A DNA stretch of 64,000 bases from Mycoplasmatota bacterium (GTDB taxonomy: Bacteria; Bacillota_I; Bacilli_A; Acholeplasmatales; Acholeplasmataceae): contig JANKMU010000005.1 of NCBI GenBank assembly GCA_024650045.1, positions 5,376 to 69,375 on the forward strand, in the 5' to 3' direction. The stretch's first letter is position 1, and every line of letters begins with the position of its first letter. A program made the translations under genes and the position numbers. Below the pieces are notes generated by a model, which worked only from the letters and a program-made list of their open reading frames with translations, was not told where the DNA came from and searched no databases. Shown one piece after another: positions 43,778 to 53,303 of this stretch.

Positions 43778-44908
43778 CTAATCAATTCTTACTGGTAAAA
43801 TCAAGTGTAATAAATCCTGATCTAAATTTCCTTTAATAACAAAGGGTTTTACTTCACCTGCAAATTGAATAAAAACTTCATTTGAACTAAATGATTTTAG
43901 TGCATCTACTAAGTATCTTGAACTAAAAGCAATTCGAATCATTGGTCCAATAACATCAGATGATGGTATAATTTCTTCATTTGCATCACCAACTTCATTA
44001 TTTGTCGAACTTATTTCTACAACTTTATCTTGGCGAAGACTCAATTTTATAATATTATAATTTGTTTCTCTATCTCTTGGAGAAAGGAGTGATACACGCT
44101 CAACTGCTGCTAGTAATTCTTCTTTATTAAATGGAATTACAACTGGAAATTCAGTAGGGATGATTCTTAATGTATCTGGATATGTTCCCTCTAACAATCT
44201 TGTTTGAAACAACACTTTATTCATCTTAAATAATACTTTATTTGGATTGATATATAATTCAACATCATCATTAATTCCATCTAGAATTTTATTTAACTCA
44301 TCTAAACTTTTATTTGGAATAACAATATCAAACATTTTACTATGTGTTCTTAATTTAACGTTTTTCTGACTTAAACGATAACTATCAGTAGCAACACAAT
44401 ATAAATGATTATCGTGATATTTAAAATTAACACCTGTTAAAATAGGTCTTTTTTCACTTGTTGCTGTAGCAAAATTTGTCTCTTTAATAATTGTTTTAAT
44501 TAATTGACTATCTAAAACAATCGGATCATCTAAATCGAGAAAATCAATTTCAGGATAATCTTCAACATCCATTAATCTTAACTTAAATTCAGATCGATCT
44601 GCTTTAATAACAATTAATCTATCTTCTATAAGTGCAAACTCAACACGTTGTGAAGTTATTTTTCTTATAATTTCAATCAAATAACGTCCTGGAATAGCTA
44701 CATTACCTGATTCTGTAATTGATAAAGATTTATCATCAATCATAACTTGTATAGCAACATCTGTATTACTAGATGTGAGTAACATATAATCTTCATGGAC
44801 TTCAAACTTTATTGCAAACAAAATTGGCAATGGTGTTTTTGAAGGTAATCCTTTTTGAATGATTAATAATTGGTTTAGTAAAACATCACGATCAATACTG
44901 AAAATCAT
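43778..44908 (-). CDS. dnaN: DNA polymerase III subunit beta
   Basis: MIFSIDRDVLLNQLLIIQKGLPSKTPLPILFAIKFE...LILPVRID. Confidence 0.97.
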   Translation of the reverse strand: MIFSIDRDVLLNQLLIIQKGLPSKTPLPILFAIKFEVHEDYMLLTSSNTDVAIQVMIDDKSLSITESGNVAIPGRYLIEIIRKITSQRVEFALIEDRLIVIKADRSEFKLRLMDVEDYPEIDFLDLDDPIVLDSQLIKTIIKETNFATATSEKRPILTGVNFKYHDNHLYCVATDSYRLSQKNVKLRTHSKMFDIVIPNKSLDELNKILDGINDDVELYINPNKVLFKMNKVLFQTRLLEGTYPDTLRIIPTEFPVVIPFNKEELLAAVERVSLLSPRDRETNYNIIKLSLRQDKVVEISSTNNEVGDANEEIIPSSDVIGPMIRIAFSSRYLVDALKSFSSNEVFIQFAGEVKPFVIKGNLDQDLLHLILPVRID

Positions 44909-44970
44909 AATGGGGCTCCTTTTATTTTAATAGTTTAAATCTTTAATTATTGTTATTACAAATGTGGGTT

Positions 44971-44979
44971 TGTGGATAA
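44971..44979 (-). promoter_or_regulatory. DnaA box in dnaA-dnaN spacer
   Basis: TGTGGATAA (= TTATCCACA on minus strand). Confidence 0.75.
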
Positions 44980-45038
44980 ATCTTAGAAAGGCTTTATACT
45001 GCTATAATTATACCATATTTCCAACAATCTATGAACAT

Positions 45039-46403
45039 TTATTTTTTATTAAATGCATCTATTTTTTTGACAATTGTATCTACTGCAATTTTTAATGAAG
45101 GATCTTGTTTAATTTCATTATCAATTTTTTCGCAAGCAGCAAGAACAGTTGAATGATCTCTATCACCAAATAAATTTCCAATTGTCTTATATGGAATATT
45201 ATATCGTGTTTTAATTAGATACATAGCAATATGTCTTGGTAGTATATATTTAGAATGACGTTTTTTACCTATTAAATCCTCTAAAGAAATACCATAAAAA
45301 TCACTAACAATACTTTGAATTCTATCATAGTTATTTTCATTCAAAGAATCACTTTTCCTCTTTGTTTTTAAAAGCGGTTCTAAGGCTTCATTAACGCATT
45401 CTATAGTTAAATCTAGATTATTTGTCAAACAATAAAATAAGACACGTTTTAATGCTCCTTCGAGCTCTCTTATATTTGTAACAAATGATGATGCGATAAA
45501 CTCTAAAACATCAGCGGGAATGTCATGAATATCAGATGATTCAGAAGCTAATTTTCTTTTAAGAATTTCAATTCGATGTTCCAAATCTGGAACTTGAATA
45601 TCTACAGTTAAACCAACTTCAAAACGCGAAGTAAGACGCGTCATTATGTTCTTAAGTTCAGATGCGGGTTTATCACTTGTGATGACAATTTGTTTGTTTT
45701 GTTGATATAAATAATCAAATAATTTAAAAAATTCCATTTGAGTTCTTGTTGCACCACCCATGATTTGAATATCATCAACAAGTAGAACATCAATTTCTCG
45801 GTATTTTGCGTTAAAATCTTCCATTTTTTCTCTTTTTAATAAATTCGCGAAATCTTCAATAAAACCATCAGCTTTTACATACATCACTTTTTGATTAATA
45901 TTTTGATCTAGAATATAATTTCCAATGCCTTGCATTAAGTGTGTTTTACCTAATCCAACATCACCAAAAATATACAAAGGGTTTGCTACCGCACCAGGTT
46001 GATCAGCAACTTTCATAGCCATTCTAAAAGCAAACATATTACTTTTTCCAACGACAAAATTATCAAAAGTATATGTTGCATTTAAATTACCAGGTCTATA
46101 TTTCAAACTTAGGTTTCTTTCAGGACTTACCAGAGTTTCTTCTGGTAACAATTCTGACTCAGTTACAAACTTAAAACGAATTGGCGCATTGTTAAATTTA
46201 GTCGCTAACTCGTTAATTTTTGATAAATATAAACGATTGATTCGATTTTTAATAAATTCATTAGGAACAAGGACATAAACATGGTCGTTTGCATACTTGT
46301 GTGTAGACTTCAATGGCTCGAATACATCGATGTATGTTTCTTCATTAAAAGTAGATTCGAGTTCATTTAAAATCTTTTGCCACAAAAGGTCGTACGTATT
46401 CAT
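45039..46403 (-). CDS. dnaA: Chromosomal replication initiator DnaA
   Basis: YTFDNFVVGKSNMFAFRMAMKVAD; IFGDVGLGKTHLMQGIGNYI; LVDDIQIMGG; FGDRDHSTVLAACEKI. Confidence 0.98.
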   Translation of the reverse strand: MNTYDLLWQKILNELESTFNEETYIDVFEPLKSTHKYANDHVYVLVPNEFIKNRINRLYLSKINELATKFNNAPIRFKFVTESELLPEETLVSPERNLSLKYRPGNLNATYTFDNFVVGKSNMFAFRMAMKVADQPGAVANPLYIFGDVGLGKTHLMQGIGNYILDQNINQKVMYVKADGFIEDFANLLKREKMEDFNAKYREIDVLLVDDIQIMGGATRTQMEFFKLFDYLYQQNKQIVITSDKPASELKNIMTRLTSRFEVGLTVDIQVPDLEHRIEILKRKLASESSDIHDIPADVLEFIASSFVTNIRELEGALKRVLFYCLTNNLDLTIECVNEALEPLLKTKRKSDSLNENNYDRIQSIVSDFYGISLEDLIGKKRHSKYILPRHIAMYLIKTRYNIPYKTIGNLFGDRDHSTVLAACEKIDNEIKQDPSLKIAVDTIVKKIDAFNKK

Positions 46404-46429
46404 ATAATTACCCCTCAATTGATGTACAA

Positions 46430-46700
46430 ATAGGATATCATATATTAAAAGATTAGGACAAAGAACTTATCAACACTTTTTGTGGATAACTTTTTATATA
46501 AGTATGTGGGTATGTTGGTTCATTGTGGAAAAGCCTCCAATTCTTACGACTTTATTAAGCCAAGAAGACAAATTGCCCATTTATCCACAAATCCACAAAA
46601 ATGTGACTAAGTTTTCCACATTCGATAAACAAAAATAATTATAAAAAAGACATAAATTTACATAGTTATACCATTATCATACCAAAAGAGAATTTTTTAT
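46430..46700. other. Origin of replication (oriC)
   Basis: DnaA boxes TTATCAACA (46467), TGTGGATAA (46481), TTATCCACA (46582), TTTTCCACA (46613) in AT-rich spacer between dnaA and rpmH; strand bias of genes switches here. Confidence 0.9.
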
Positions 46701-46721
46701 TTAAAAATGCAAAGTTTATTG

Positions 46722-46750
46722 TTGACAAAAACAATGTCTTTATATATAAT
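46722..46750 (+). promoter_or_regulatory. Consensus promoter of rpmH
   Basis: TTGACA-N17-TATAAT. Confidence 0.85.
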
Positions 46751-46787
46751 TAAAAAGCATGGTTTCGCAGGAAAGGTGGTTTTATTT

Positions 46788-46922
46788 GTGAAAAGAACAT
46801 ATCAACCAAGTAAGAGAAAGCGCATCAAGACTCATGGCTTTAGAGCTAGAATGGCAACAGCCGGTGGGCGTCGCGTACTTGCTCGTCGCAGATTGAAAGG
46901 CCGCGCAGAATTAACTGTATAA
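46788..46922 (+). CDS. rpmH: 50S ribosomal protein L34 (GTG start)
   Basis: [47 protein letters not shown] at 46788 preceded by AGGAAAGGTGG. The longer ATG ORF runs through the promoter. Confidence 0.96.
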   Translation: MKRTYQPSKRKRIKTHGFRARMATAGGRRVLARRRLKGRAELTV

Positions 46923-46943
46923 TTTAATTATTTTAAAATACCA

Positions 46944-46995
46944 GGATTACTCGATTAAAATAATAACGTTTGTTATTTTTGAGTAATCTTTTTAT
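46944..46995 (+). terminator. Long hairpin + T-run between rpmH and rnpA
   Basis: GATTACTC...AAAATAATAAC-gttt-GTTATTTTT-GAGTAATC TTTTT. Confidence 0.7.
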
Positions 46996-47003
46996 TTAAA
47001 ACT

Positions 47004-47354
47004 ATGAAAAAGAGATATCGCATAAAGAAGAATAGCGAAATCGATGCGATTTTCAAACATAAAAAAATTAAAGGTGACAGTTATTTTGCGATCTATCAAT
47101 CAGATGATCCAGAAGGTACTCATTTCAGATTCGCATTATCTATCGGAAAAAAATATGGTAATGCTGTAGCTAGAAATCTAGCAAAAAGAAGAATTCGAAT
47201 GATTGTGAGTGAATATCAAAATCAATTTATTATAAATAAATTGTTTGTGATTGTGATTAAACCACAAGCTTCTGAGTTATCCTATAAAGCTATCAAAGCA
47301 AAATTAACAACTTTATTTAAAAAATCAAAACTAGTGGAGAACGATAATGAATAA
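47004..47354 (+). CDS. rnpA: Ribonuclease P protein component
   Basis: MKKRYRIKKNSEIDAIFKHKK...GNAVARNLAKRRIRMIV. Confidence 0.96.
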   Translation: MKKRYRIKKNSEIDAIFKHKKIKGDSYFAIYQSDDPEGTHFRFALSIGKKYGNAVARNLAKRRIRMIVSEYQNQFIINKLFVIVIKPQASELSYKAIKAKLTTLFKKSKLVENDNE

Positions 47355-48756
47355 GAAAATAATCTTTTTAGCCATGATTTTGATGCTTATCTTCAGTTTA
47401 GCAGCATGTGGAGGCGCAGATAATACTGTGGATTCAATTGCAGTTAACAATCCATATGGTGAAGCAGGTGAAAAACTCGTTTTTGACCATGATGAATCCG
47501 ACCAAATCATTTTTAAAGGTGACAATGGACTCTCTTACTGGAGTTTGACAAAATCAGGTAATGGAACTTTAACAAATTATGAAGGTTCCTTACCAAGCAA
47601 TGTAGAAACAAATGATGACGGTGTACGCACGTACACGTTCAATGTAGAAGGGTTTAATCCAAGTTTTCAGGTTTATATTAAGCCAGAAACAATTGTAGGT
47701 GATCCTAACGATGTCGTCATGATTGCGTTTCGTTATGAATTAGAAAATGTTTTATATCATAAAGGACAAACATTTGACCCAACAGGGATGATGATTTTAG
47801 TTGTTCAAAGAGATGGGGATATCATCGAACTAAAAGGTGAAGATGTCGCTGACTCATTTAATGATTTCGATTATGTTCCATATGATGAAGATGGATTTAA
47901 AGATCAACACGAGTATACTGTTAGATTCACATATCAAGGATTCCAACAAGATTTCTCAGTATATGTTGCTGGAGGAGAAAGACCTTTATCAACACATGAT
48001 GCAAACTTCTTCGATTGGATTTTAGTTATTCCTGTAGCATTTTTGATGAACTTTTTCGGCTCACTTATGGGAAATAACTTTGCAGTGGGGATTCTATTTA
48101 CAACATTAATTGTTAGAACCATTGCATGGCCAATATATGCGAAAAGTAATGATATGTCTATCAAAATGAATCTAGCACAACCAGATATGCAACGTGTTCA
48201 AGCAAAATATGCAACAAAAAAAGATCCACAATCACAACAACAAATGCAAATGGAAATGATGCAAGTTTATAAAAAGCATGGAATCAATGTTTTAGGGTGT
48301 TTATTCCCGTTCTTGCAAATGCCTATTTTCATTGCGATGTATGGCGTTGTTAGACGTATTACTATTGAAGGTGGTATGTATACAGAAGGTGTATCAAATA
48401 CAAACTTCTTAGGTATCAATTTAGCAAATACACAAGATGGGATTATTGGGATGGTTTTAGCAGGTATCGTTGGTGGAACGATGTACTTACTACAGAAGAT
48501 TTCGATGAAGAAACCAAGTTATGCTAAAAATACAGCGAAACACAATCCAAATCCACAAGCAGCACAAACAGAGAAAACAATGAAGTTTGTCAGCTATTTC
48601 ATGGTGATTATGATGGCTTTTGCATCGTATCAAAGCAATGCACTAGCACTTTACTGGATATTTGGTAATATATACTCACTAGGACAAACATTATTTAATA
48701 GAAGACTTAACGAGAAAAAACACGAGCAATTGAAACAAAAACAATTGATGGGGTGA
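47347..48756 (+). CDS. yidC: Membrane protein insertase YidC, lipoprotein with extended Ig-like N-terminal region
   Basis: Lipobox FSLAACGG; about 200 aa extra region; then NNFAVGILFTTLIVRTIAWPIYAKSN...PDMQRVQAKY...CLFPFLQMPIFIAMYGVVRR. Confidence 0.96.
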   Translation: MNKKIIFLAMILMLIFSLAACGGADNTVDSIAVNNPYGEAGEKLVFDHDESDQIIFKGDNGLSYWSLTKSGNGTLTNYEGSLPSNVETNDDGVRTYTFNVEGFNPSFQVYIKPETIVGDPNDVVMIAFRYELENVLYHKGQTFDPTGMMILVVQRDGDIIELKGEDVADSFNDFDYVPYDEDGFKDQHEYTVRFTYQGFQQDFSVYVAGGERPLSTHDANFFDWILVIPVAFLMNFFGSLMGNNFAVGILFTTLIVRTIAWPIYAKSNDMSIKMNLAQPDMQRVQAKYATKKDPQSQQQMQMEMMQVYKKHGINVLGCLFPFLQMPIFIAMYGVVRRITIEGGMYTEGVSNTNFLGINLANTQDGIIGMVLAGIVGGTMYLLQKISMKKPSYAKNTAKHNPNPQAAQTEKTMKFVSYFMVIMMAFASYQSNALALYWIFGNIYSLGQTLFNRRLNEKKHEQLKQKQLMG

Positions 48757-48761
48757 ATTGA

Positions 48762-49382
48762 ATGTTAAAAAAAGTAGAATTTGAAGCAAAATCTCTTCAA
48801 GAAGCTGAAGCGATGGCGGTAGAACAATTAAAAATACAAAAAGATAAAATTAAATTAACGATATTAAAAGAGAAAAAAGGGTTCATTGGAATTGGTTCAT
48901 CAGCTTTATATGAAGCAACTCCAAATATTAATCTTGCTACTGAAGGAAAAGTCTTTTTAGAAGGTATATTTCAAAACCTTGGTATAAAGACGAGAATGGA
49001 AGTAAGAACGTTATCTGATGGTGAAGAAGTCCATTACAGCGTTGAGAGTGATGAAAATGCACTTTTAATCGGTAGAGAAGGACGTACGCTTCTTGCGTTA
49101 CAGTTTATGTTACGTAATTTCTTAAACACATATGTTGATGGGCATATTATTGTATCACTCGACATAGGTAATTATCATGAAAACAGAAGAAAACAACTAG
49201 AAATACTAGCAACCAAGACAGCAAAAGAAGTTGCACAAACTAAAATTGCAGTTAAATTAGACCCAATGAATGCATTTGATCGTCGTATTATACATACGAA
49301 ATTGAGTGAATGGAGAGACGTCGTTACTGAATCAGAGGGTGAAGGCGAAGAAAGAGCATTAGTTATTAAACCTAAAAGGTAG
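48762..49382 (+). CDS. jag: Jag/KhpB RNA-binding protein (Jag_N, KH, R3H)
   Basis: Jag_N KVEFEAKSLQEAEAMAVEQL; LIGREGRTLLALQFMLRNFLN; MNAFDRRIIHTKLSEW; follows yidC. Confidence 0.94.
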   Translation: MLKKVEFEAKSLQEAEAMAVEQLKIQKDKIKLTILKEKKGFIGIGSSALYEATPNINLATEGKVFLEGIFQNLGIKTRMEVRTLSDGEEVHYSVESDENALLIGREGRTLLALQFMLRNFLNTYVDGHIIVSLDIGNYHENRRKQLEILATKTAKEVAQTKIAVKLDPMNAFDRRIIHTKLSEWRDVVTESEGEGEERALVIKPKR

Positions 49383-49403
49383 TCAATTTTGACTACTTTT
49401 TTT
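49379..49403 (+). terminator. Hairpin terminator after jag
   Basis: GTAGTCAAttTTGACTACTTTTTTT. Confidence 0.75.
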
Positions 49404-49493
49404 ATAATTAAGTTGTTTCATATAAAACGTTATCAATGGTATAATGTAGACAATGAAATATAGAAAAAACAGGTTGTTAAATTGGTGATGTGA

Positions 49494-50420
49494 ATGATAC
49501 GAAGAAAAAAACGAAAAATCAATTATATAAGAATATTGAAGTTAATCCTCATTTTAATCTTCGCTGGAATGGTTTATTCACTTGGTGTAGCTGTATCTGA
49601 AAATGTCAGAACTAATCGCGCAATTGAGGAATTTAAAAGCAGAGCAGTATTTGAATATGAGGAAGATTTGGAATATTTTAGTGGTATTTATCAAACAAGA
49701 AGATATTATAAAGTTTCACGTGAAACATCCTATGAATTAGAAGATATACGAAGTGTATTTTATGATGATTCACGGAAATACCTAGGTCAAAAGGGAGATA
49801 TCTTCATGACTGATAAGTCTCCATTCCCAAGTGTTCCAGTTATTCATCAATTCATCACTTACTATTTTGGCGGGCACGCAGCAATTAACAACGGAGAAAA
49901 TAGATTTGTAGAAGCCGTTGGTTTTCCTGAAGAGGATGAAACTGTATGGGATTTCATTAAACATCCAGGTAATCAGCCACACGATTATAGTGCAACGGTT
50001 AATTTAACAAGATCTAATTACTGGCTGAATCCAAATTATAGAAATGAAAACGATCCAGATTATCAATATTATGGGTCAACATACCGAAGAGAATTTGTTG
50101 GTTTAAGAGTGAAAGGTGTTTCTCAAGATCAACTCGATGATGCAGTGGATTATGCAACCGATAAAGTTGACAAAAATCTATACAATTTCCTATATTTCTT
50201 AGATATGTCTTATAAATATTATTGTACTGATTTAGTTAGTAGAGCATATCAACACGCATTAGTCGATGAAAAGGATCAAAGAAACTACTCAAAAGCATTA
50301 AACGATGATGGTTTTATCACATCGGTAAACGATATTATTTTATCAAGAGAAACATATATCGCATTTTATGTAGAAATTAGAGACGATATTGTGTATATCT
50401 ATTATCTTGAAGATTTATAG
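49494..50420 (+). CDS. Membrane-anchored YiiX-type permuted NlpC/P60-like cysteine peptidase/amidase candidate
   Basis: N-terminal TM; GDIFMTDKS...GGHAAINNGENRFVEAVGF and YYCTDLVSRAYQHA resemble the His and Cys motifs of permuted papain-fold proteins. Confidence 0.6.
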   Translation: MIRRKKRKINYIRILKLILILIFAGMVYSLGVAVSENVRTNRAIEEFKSRAVFEYEEDLEYFSGIYQTRRYYKVSRETSYELEDIRSVFYDDSRKYLGQKGDIFMTDKSPFPSVPVIHQFITYYFGGHAAINNGENRFVEAVGFPEEDETVWDFIKHPGNQPHDYSATVNLTRSNYWLNPNYRNENDPDYQYYGSTYRREFVGLRVKGVSQDQLDDAVDYATDKVDKNLYNFLYFLDMSYKYYCTDLVSRAYQHALVDEKDQRNYSKALNDDGFITSVNDIILSRETYIAFYVEIRDDIVYIYYLEDL

Positions 50421-50431
50421 GGAGGACGAAA

Positions 50432-51589
50432 ATGGAAGATTATATAATCATTGGGTTACTATCACTTATAGTTGTTTTAGCAATATATATTATCTTTATA
50501 ATGCGCAAAAATAAAAACGGTGATATATCAGAAGATCAAAAAGAAGTTCAAAATGATTTGAAAATTTATTTTCAAAAAGAATATGGCGATCTAAAATTTG
50601 AGATGAGTAAACTATTTAATGAATCAAATAAAATGAATCAAAATGATTTGAACACATTTAAAGATCATATGATGCTTCATATTGATCGGCAAATGAAAGA
50701 GATTAATGATCGTGTGGAAAATAGACTTGGTGAAGGGTTTAAGAAAACTGAAGCAACCTTTGTTAATGTGGTTGAAAGGTTAAGCAAAATTGATGAAGCA
50801 CAAAAGAAAATTGAAAGTTTATCAACTGAGGTTGTCTCCTTAAATACGCTATTAACAGATAAAAAAACAAGAGGTATTTATGGGGAAGTTCAACTATATT
50901 CATTGCTATCAGCAGTTCTAGGGGAAAACAAAGAACTTTATGAAAAACAAAAAACAATGAGTAACGGATTTATAGCTGATGCAGTTGTTTACGCACCAGA
51001 TCCAATCAATATGGTAGCAATCGACTCTAAATTTCCACTTGATAACTACAAACGTATGGTCAATCGCGCTTTAGGTGATGCAGATCGTAAAACAGCTGAA
51101 AAAGAATTTAAAAACGATGTAAAAAAACATATTAACGATATTAAAAATAAATATATTATTTTTAACGAAACTGGTGATCAAGCATTTATGTTTATTCCAG
51201 CTGAAGCGATATTTGCTGAAATATCAGCATATCATGATGATTTGATTGAGTATGCTTCAAAAAATAAAGTTTGGTTAGTATCTCCAACAACCTTGATATC
51301 TACATTAACGATGATTCAACTTGTAGTTAACAATCTCGAAAGAGATAAACAAGCTAAAGTAATTATCGAAGAACTAGCAAAATTAGGTGAAGAATTCAAG
51401 CGTTATACTGATCGTTGGGACAAACTTAAAAGATCTATTGATAGTGTCTCCAAAACTGCGGATCAGGTACACACAACAAGTTCTAAAATCAACCGTAGAT
51501 TTGAACATATTTCTAGTGCAAAATTTGATTTGATTGAAGAAGATGAAGTAGAAGAAATCGAAGAAGAAACTGAAGATAACGGCAATTGA
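50432..51589 (+). CDS. rmuC: DNA recombination protein RmuC family
   Basis: N-terminal TM, coiled coil, RGIYGEVQLYSLLSAVLGENKELYEKQ...VAIDSKFPLDNYKRM...VWLVSPTTLISTLTMI. Confidence 0.94.
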   Translation: MEDYIIIGLLSLIVVLAIYIIFIMRKNKNGDISEDQKEVQNDLKIYFQKEYGDLKFEMSKLFNESNKMNQNDLNTFKDHMMLHIDRQMKEINDRVENRLGEGFKKTEATFVNVVERLSKIDEAQKKIESLSTEVVSLNTLLTDKKTRGIYGEVQLYSLLSAVLGENKELYEKQKTMSNGFIADAVVYAPDPINMVAIDSKFPLDNYKRMVNRALGDADRKTAEKEFKNDVKKHINDIKNKYIIFNETGDQAFMFIPAEAIFAEISAYHDDLIEYASKNKVWLVSPTTLISTLTMIQLVVNNLERDKQAKVIIEELAKLGEEFKRYTDRWDKLKRSIDSVSKTADQVHTTSSKINRRFEHISSAKFDLIEEDEVEEIEEETEDNGN

Positions 51590-51614
51590 CAAACAGGTTA
51601 AAAAAATATATAAT
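51586..51614 (+). promoter_or_regulatory. Consensus promoter of asnS T-box
   Basis: TTGACA-N17-TATAAT; -35 overlaps the rmuC TGA stop. Confidence 0.8.
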
Positions 51615-51620
51615 ATATTA

Positions 51621-51857
51621 GAAATCAATGACGAGAGAGTAATGATTTATCGTTTTGTTAGCGAGTTGGGGATGGTGTAAGCCCAATCAAAGCCAAATCA
51701 TGAAAAACACTCTGAGAGATAGAAGAAATCCATTGGAAATTAGAACTATCCGTATACCTGCGTTAAAGGTTTTAAGGGCTAGAATTTTATTCTAGAACTA
51801 AGGTGGTACCGCGTATAATTACGTCCTTAGATATTAATCTAGGGACTTTTATTTTTT
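51621..51857 (+). promoter_or_regulatory. T-box riboswitch leader of asnS, specifier AAC (Asn)
   Basis: AAGGTGGTACCGCG; specifier context ATGAAA-AAC-A-CTCT (51706-51708); terminator GTCCTTAG..CTAGGGAC + T-run. Confidence 0.94.
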
Positions 51858-51887
51858 TAAAAGAATCGCATAACAAAGGAGTATTAT

Positions 51888-53279
51888 ATGGAAACAACGG
51901 TTAAAGAGTTATTTAGAGCAACAGACAAACATCTTAACAAAGAAATTACATTACTAGGTTGGGTTCGCAATAATAGAGCACAAAAAGAATTCGGGTTTAT
52001 CAATTTTCATGATGGAACATTTTTTGATAGTGTTCAAGTTGTTTATGAAGATTCAAAGTTAACAAATTTTAAGGATGTTCAAAAAATTAGAGTGGGAAGT
52101 TCATTATTGGTTAAAGGTGAATTAATAGTGACACCAGATGCAAAACAGCCATTCGAGGTAAAAGCAACCTATATTGAATTGCTAGGTGATTCTCCAGAAG
52201 ATTATCCAATACAACCCAAAAGACACTCTAGAGAGTTTTTAAGAGAGGTTGCTCATTTAAGAATGCGCACCAATCTTTTTCATGCTGTTTTTAGATTAAG
52301 AAGCGTGGCTGCGTTTGCAGTTCACGAGTTTTTCCAAAGCCAAGGCTTTATCTACACTCATACGCCAATTATTACCGGTAACGATGGTGAAGGTGCAGGA
52401 CAAATGTTTAATGTGACTACACTGCCGTTAAATAAAGTACCGATGACCGATGAGCATGAAGTTGATTATAAAAAGGATTTCTTTGGAAAAAGAACAAATT
52501 TAACTGTTACTGGCCAATTAGAAGCTGAAGCATTTGCATTGGCATTCAAAAATGTCTATACATTTGGACCAACTTTTAGAGCTGAAAATTCTAATACAAC
52601 TAGACATGCTTCAGAGTTTTGGATGATTGAACCAGAAATGGCATTCGCTGATTTAAATAAGAATATGGACGTTGCTGAAGATATGGTTAAATACATTATC
52701 AAATATGTCTATGAGAAACTTCCTGAAGAAATGGTGTTTTTTGACAAGTTCGTTGAACCTGGTTTAACGGATAGATTGTTAAAAGTATTGACACAACCAT
52801 TTGTTAGAATCTCACATAAAGAGGCAATTGACATCCTTATTAAGAGCAAAACCAAATTTGAGAATACTCCAAAACATGGACAAGATATTAATACTGAACA
52901 CGAAAAATATTTAACTGAAAAGCATTTTGGTTCTCCAGTTTTTCTCACAGATTGGCCTAAAGATATTAAAGCATTTTATATGAGAATGAATGCTGACAAT
53001 GAAACAGTTGCTGCAATGGATCTTTTAGTTCCGGGTAGTGGTGAACTCATCGGAGGATCACAAAGAGAAGAACGTTATGATATGTTAATGAAACGAATGG
53101 ATGAAATGAGCATCCCTAAAGAAGACCTTAAATGGTATACCGATTTAAGACGATATGGTGGTTGTGTTCATGCAGGATATGGACTTGGGTTTGAACGATT
53201 GATTATGTACCTATCAGGCGTTGAAAATATAAGAGATGTTATTCCATTCCCAAGAACCCCAAAAAATTGTGAATTTTAG
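51888..53279 (+). CDS. asnS: Asparagine--tRNA ligase
   Basis: TLLGWVRNNRAQKEFGFINFHDGTFFDSVQVVY; FRAENSNTTRHASEFWMIEPEMAF. Confidence 0.97.
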   Translation: METTVKELFRATDKHLNKEITLLGWVRNNRAQKEFGFINFHDGTFFDSVQVVYEDSKLTNFKDVQKIRVGSSLLVKGELIVTPDAKQPFEVKATYIELLGDSPEDYPIQPKRHSREFLREVAHLRMRTNLFHAVFRLRSVAAFAVHEFFQSQGFIYTHTPIITGNDGEGAGQMFNVTTLPLNKVPMTDEHEVDYKKDFFGKRTNLTVTGQLEAEAFALAFKNVYTFGPTFRAENSNTTRHASEFWMIEPEMAFADLNKNMDVAEDMVKYIIKYVYEKLPEEMVFFDKFVEPGLTDRLLKVLTQPFVRISHKEAIDILIKSKTKFENTPKHGQDINTEHEKYLTEKHFGSPVFLTDWPKDIKAFYMRMNADNETVAAMDLLVPGSGELIGGSQREERYDMLMKRMDEMSIPKEDLKWYTDLRRYGGCVHAGYGLGFERLIMYLSGVENIRDVIPFPRTPKNCEF

Positions 53280-53280
53280 A

Positions 53281-53303
53281 AAGGCTATTTAGCCTTTTTA
53301 TTT
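53281..53303 (+). terminator. Hairpin terminator after asnS
   Basis: AAGGCTatttAGCCTTTTTATTTT. Confidence 0.7.

Noticed and set aside
46707-46787. 27-residue N-terminal extension of L34 in the ORF track
   Set aside because: It includes the consensus -35/-10 promoter; the GTG at 46788 with a good SD gives canonical L34.
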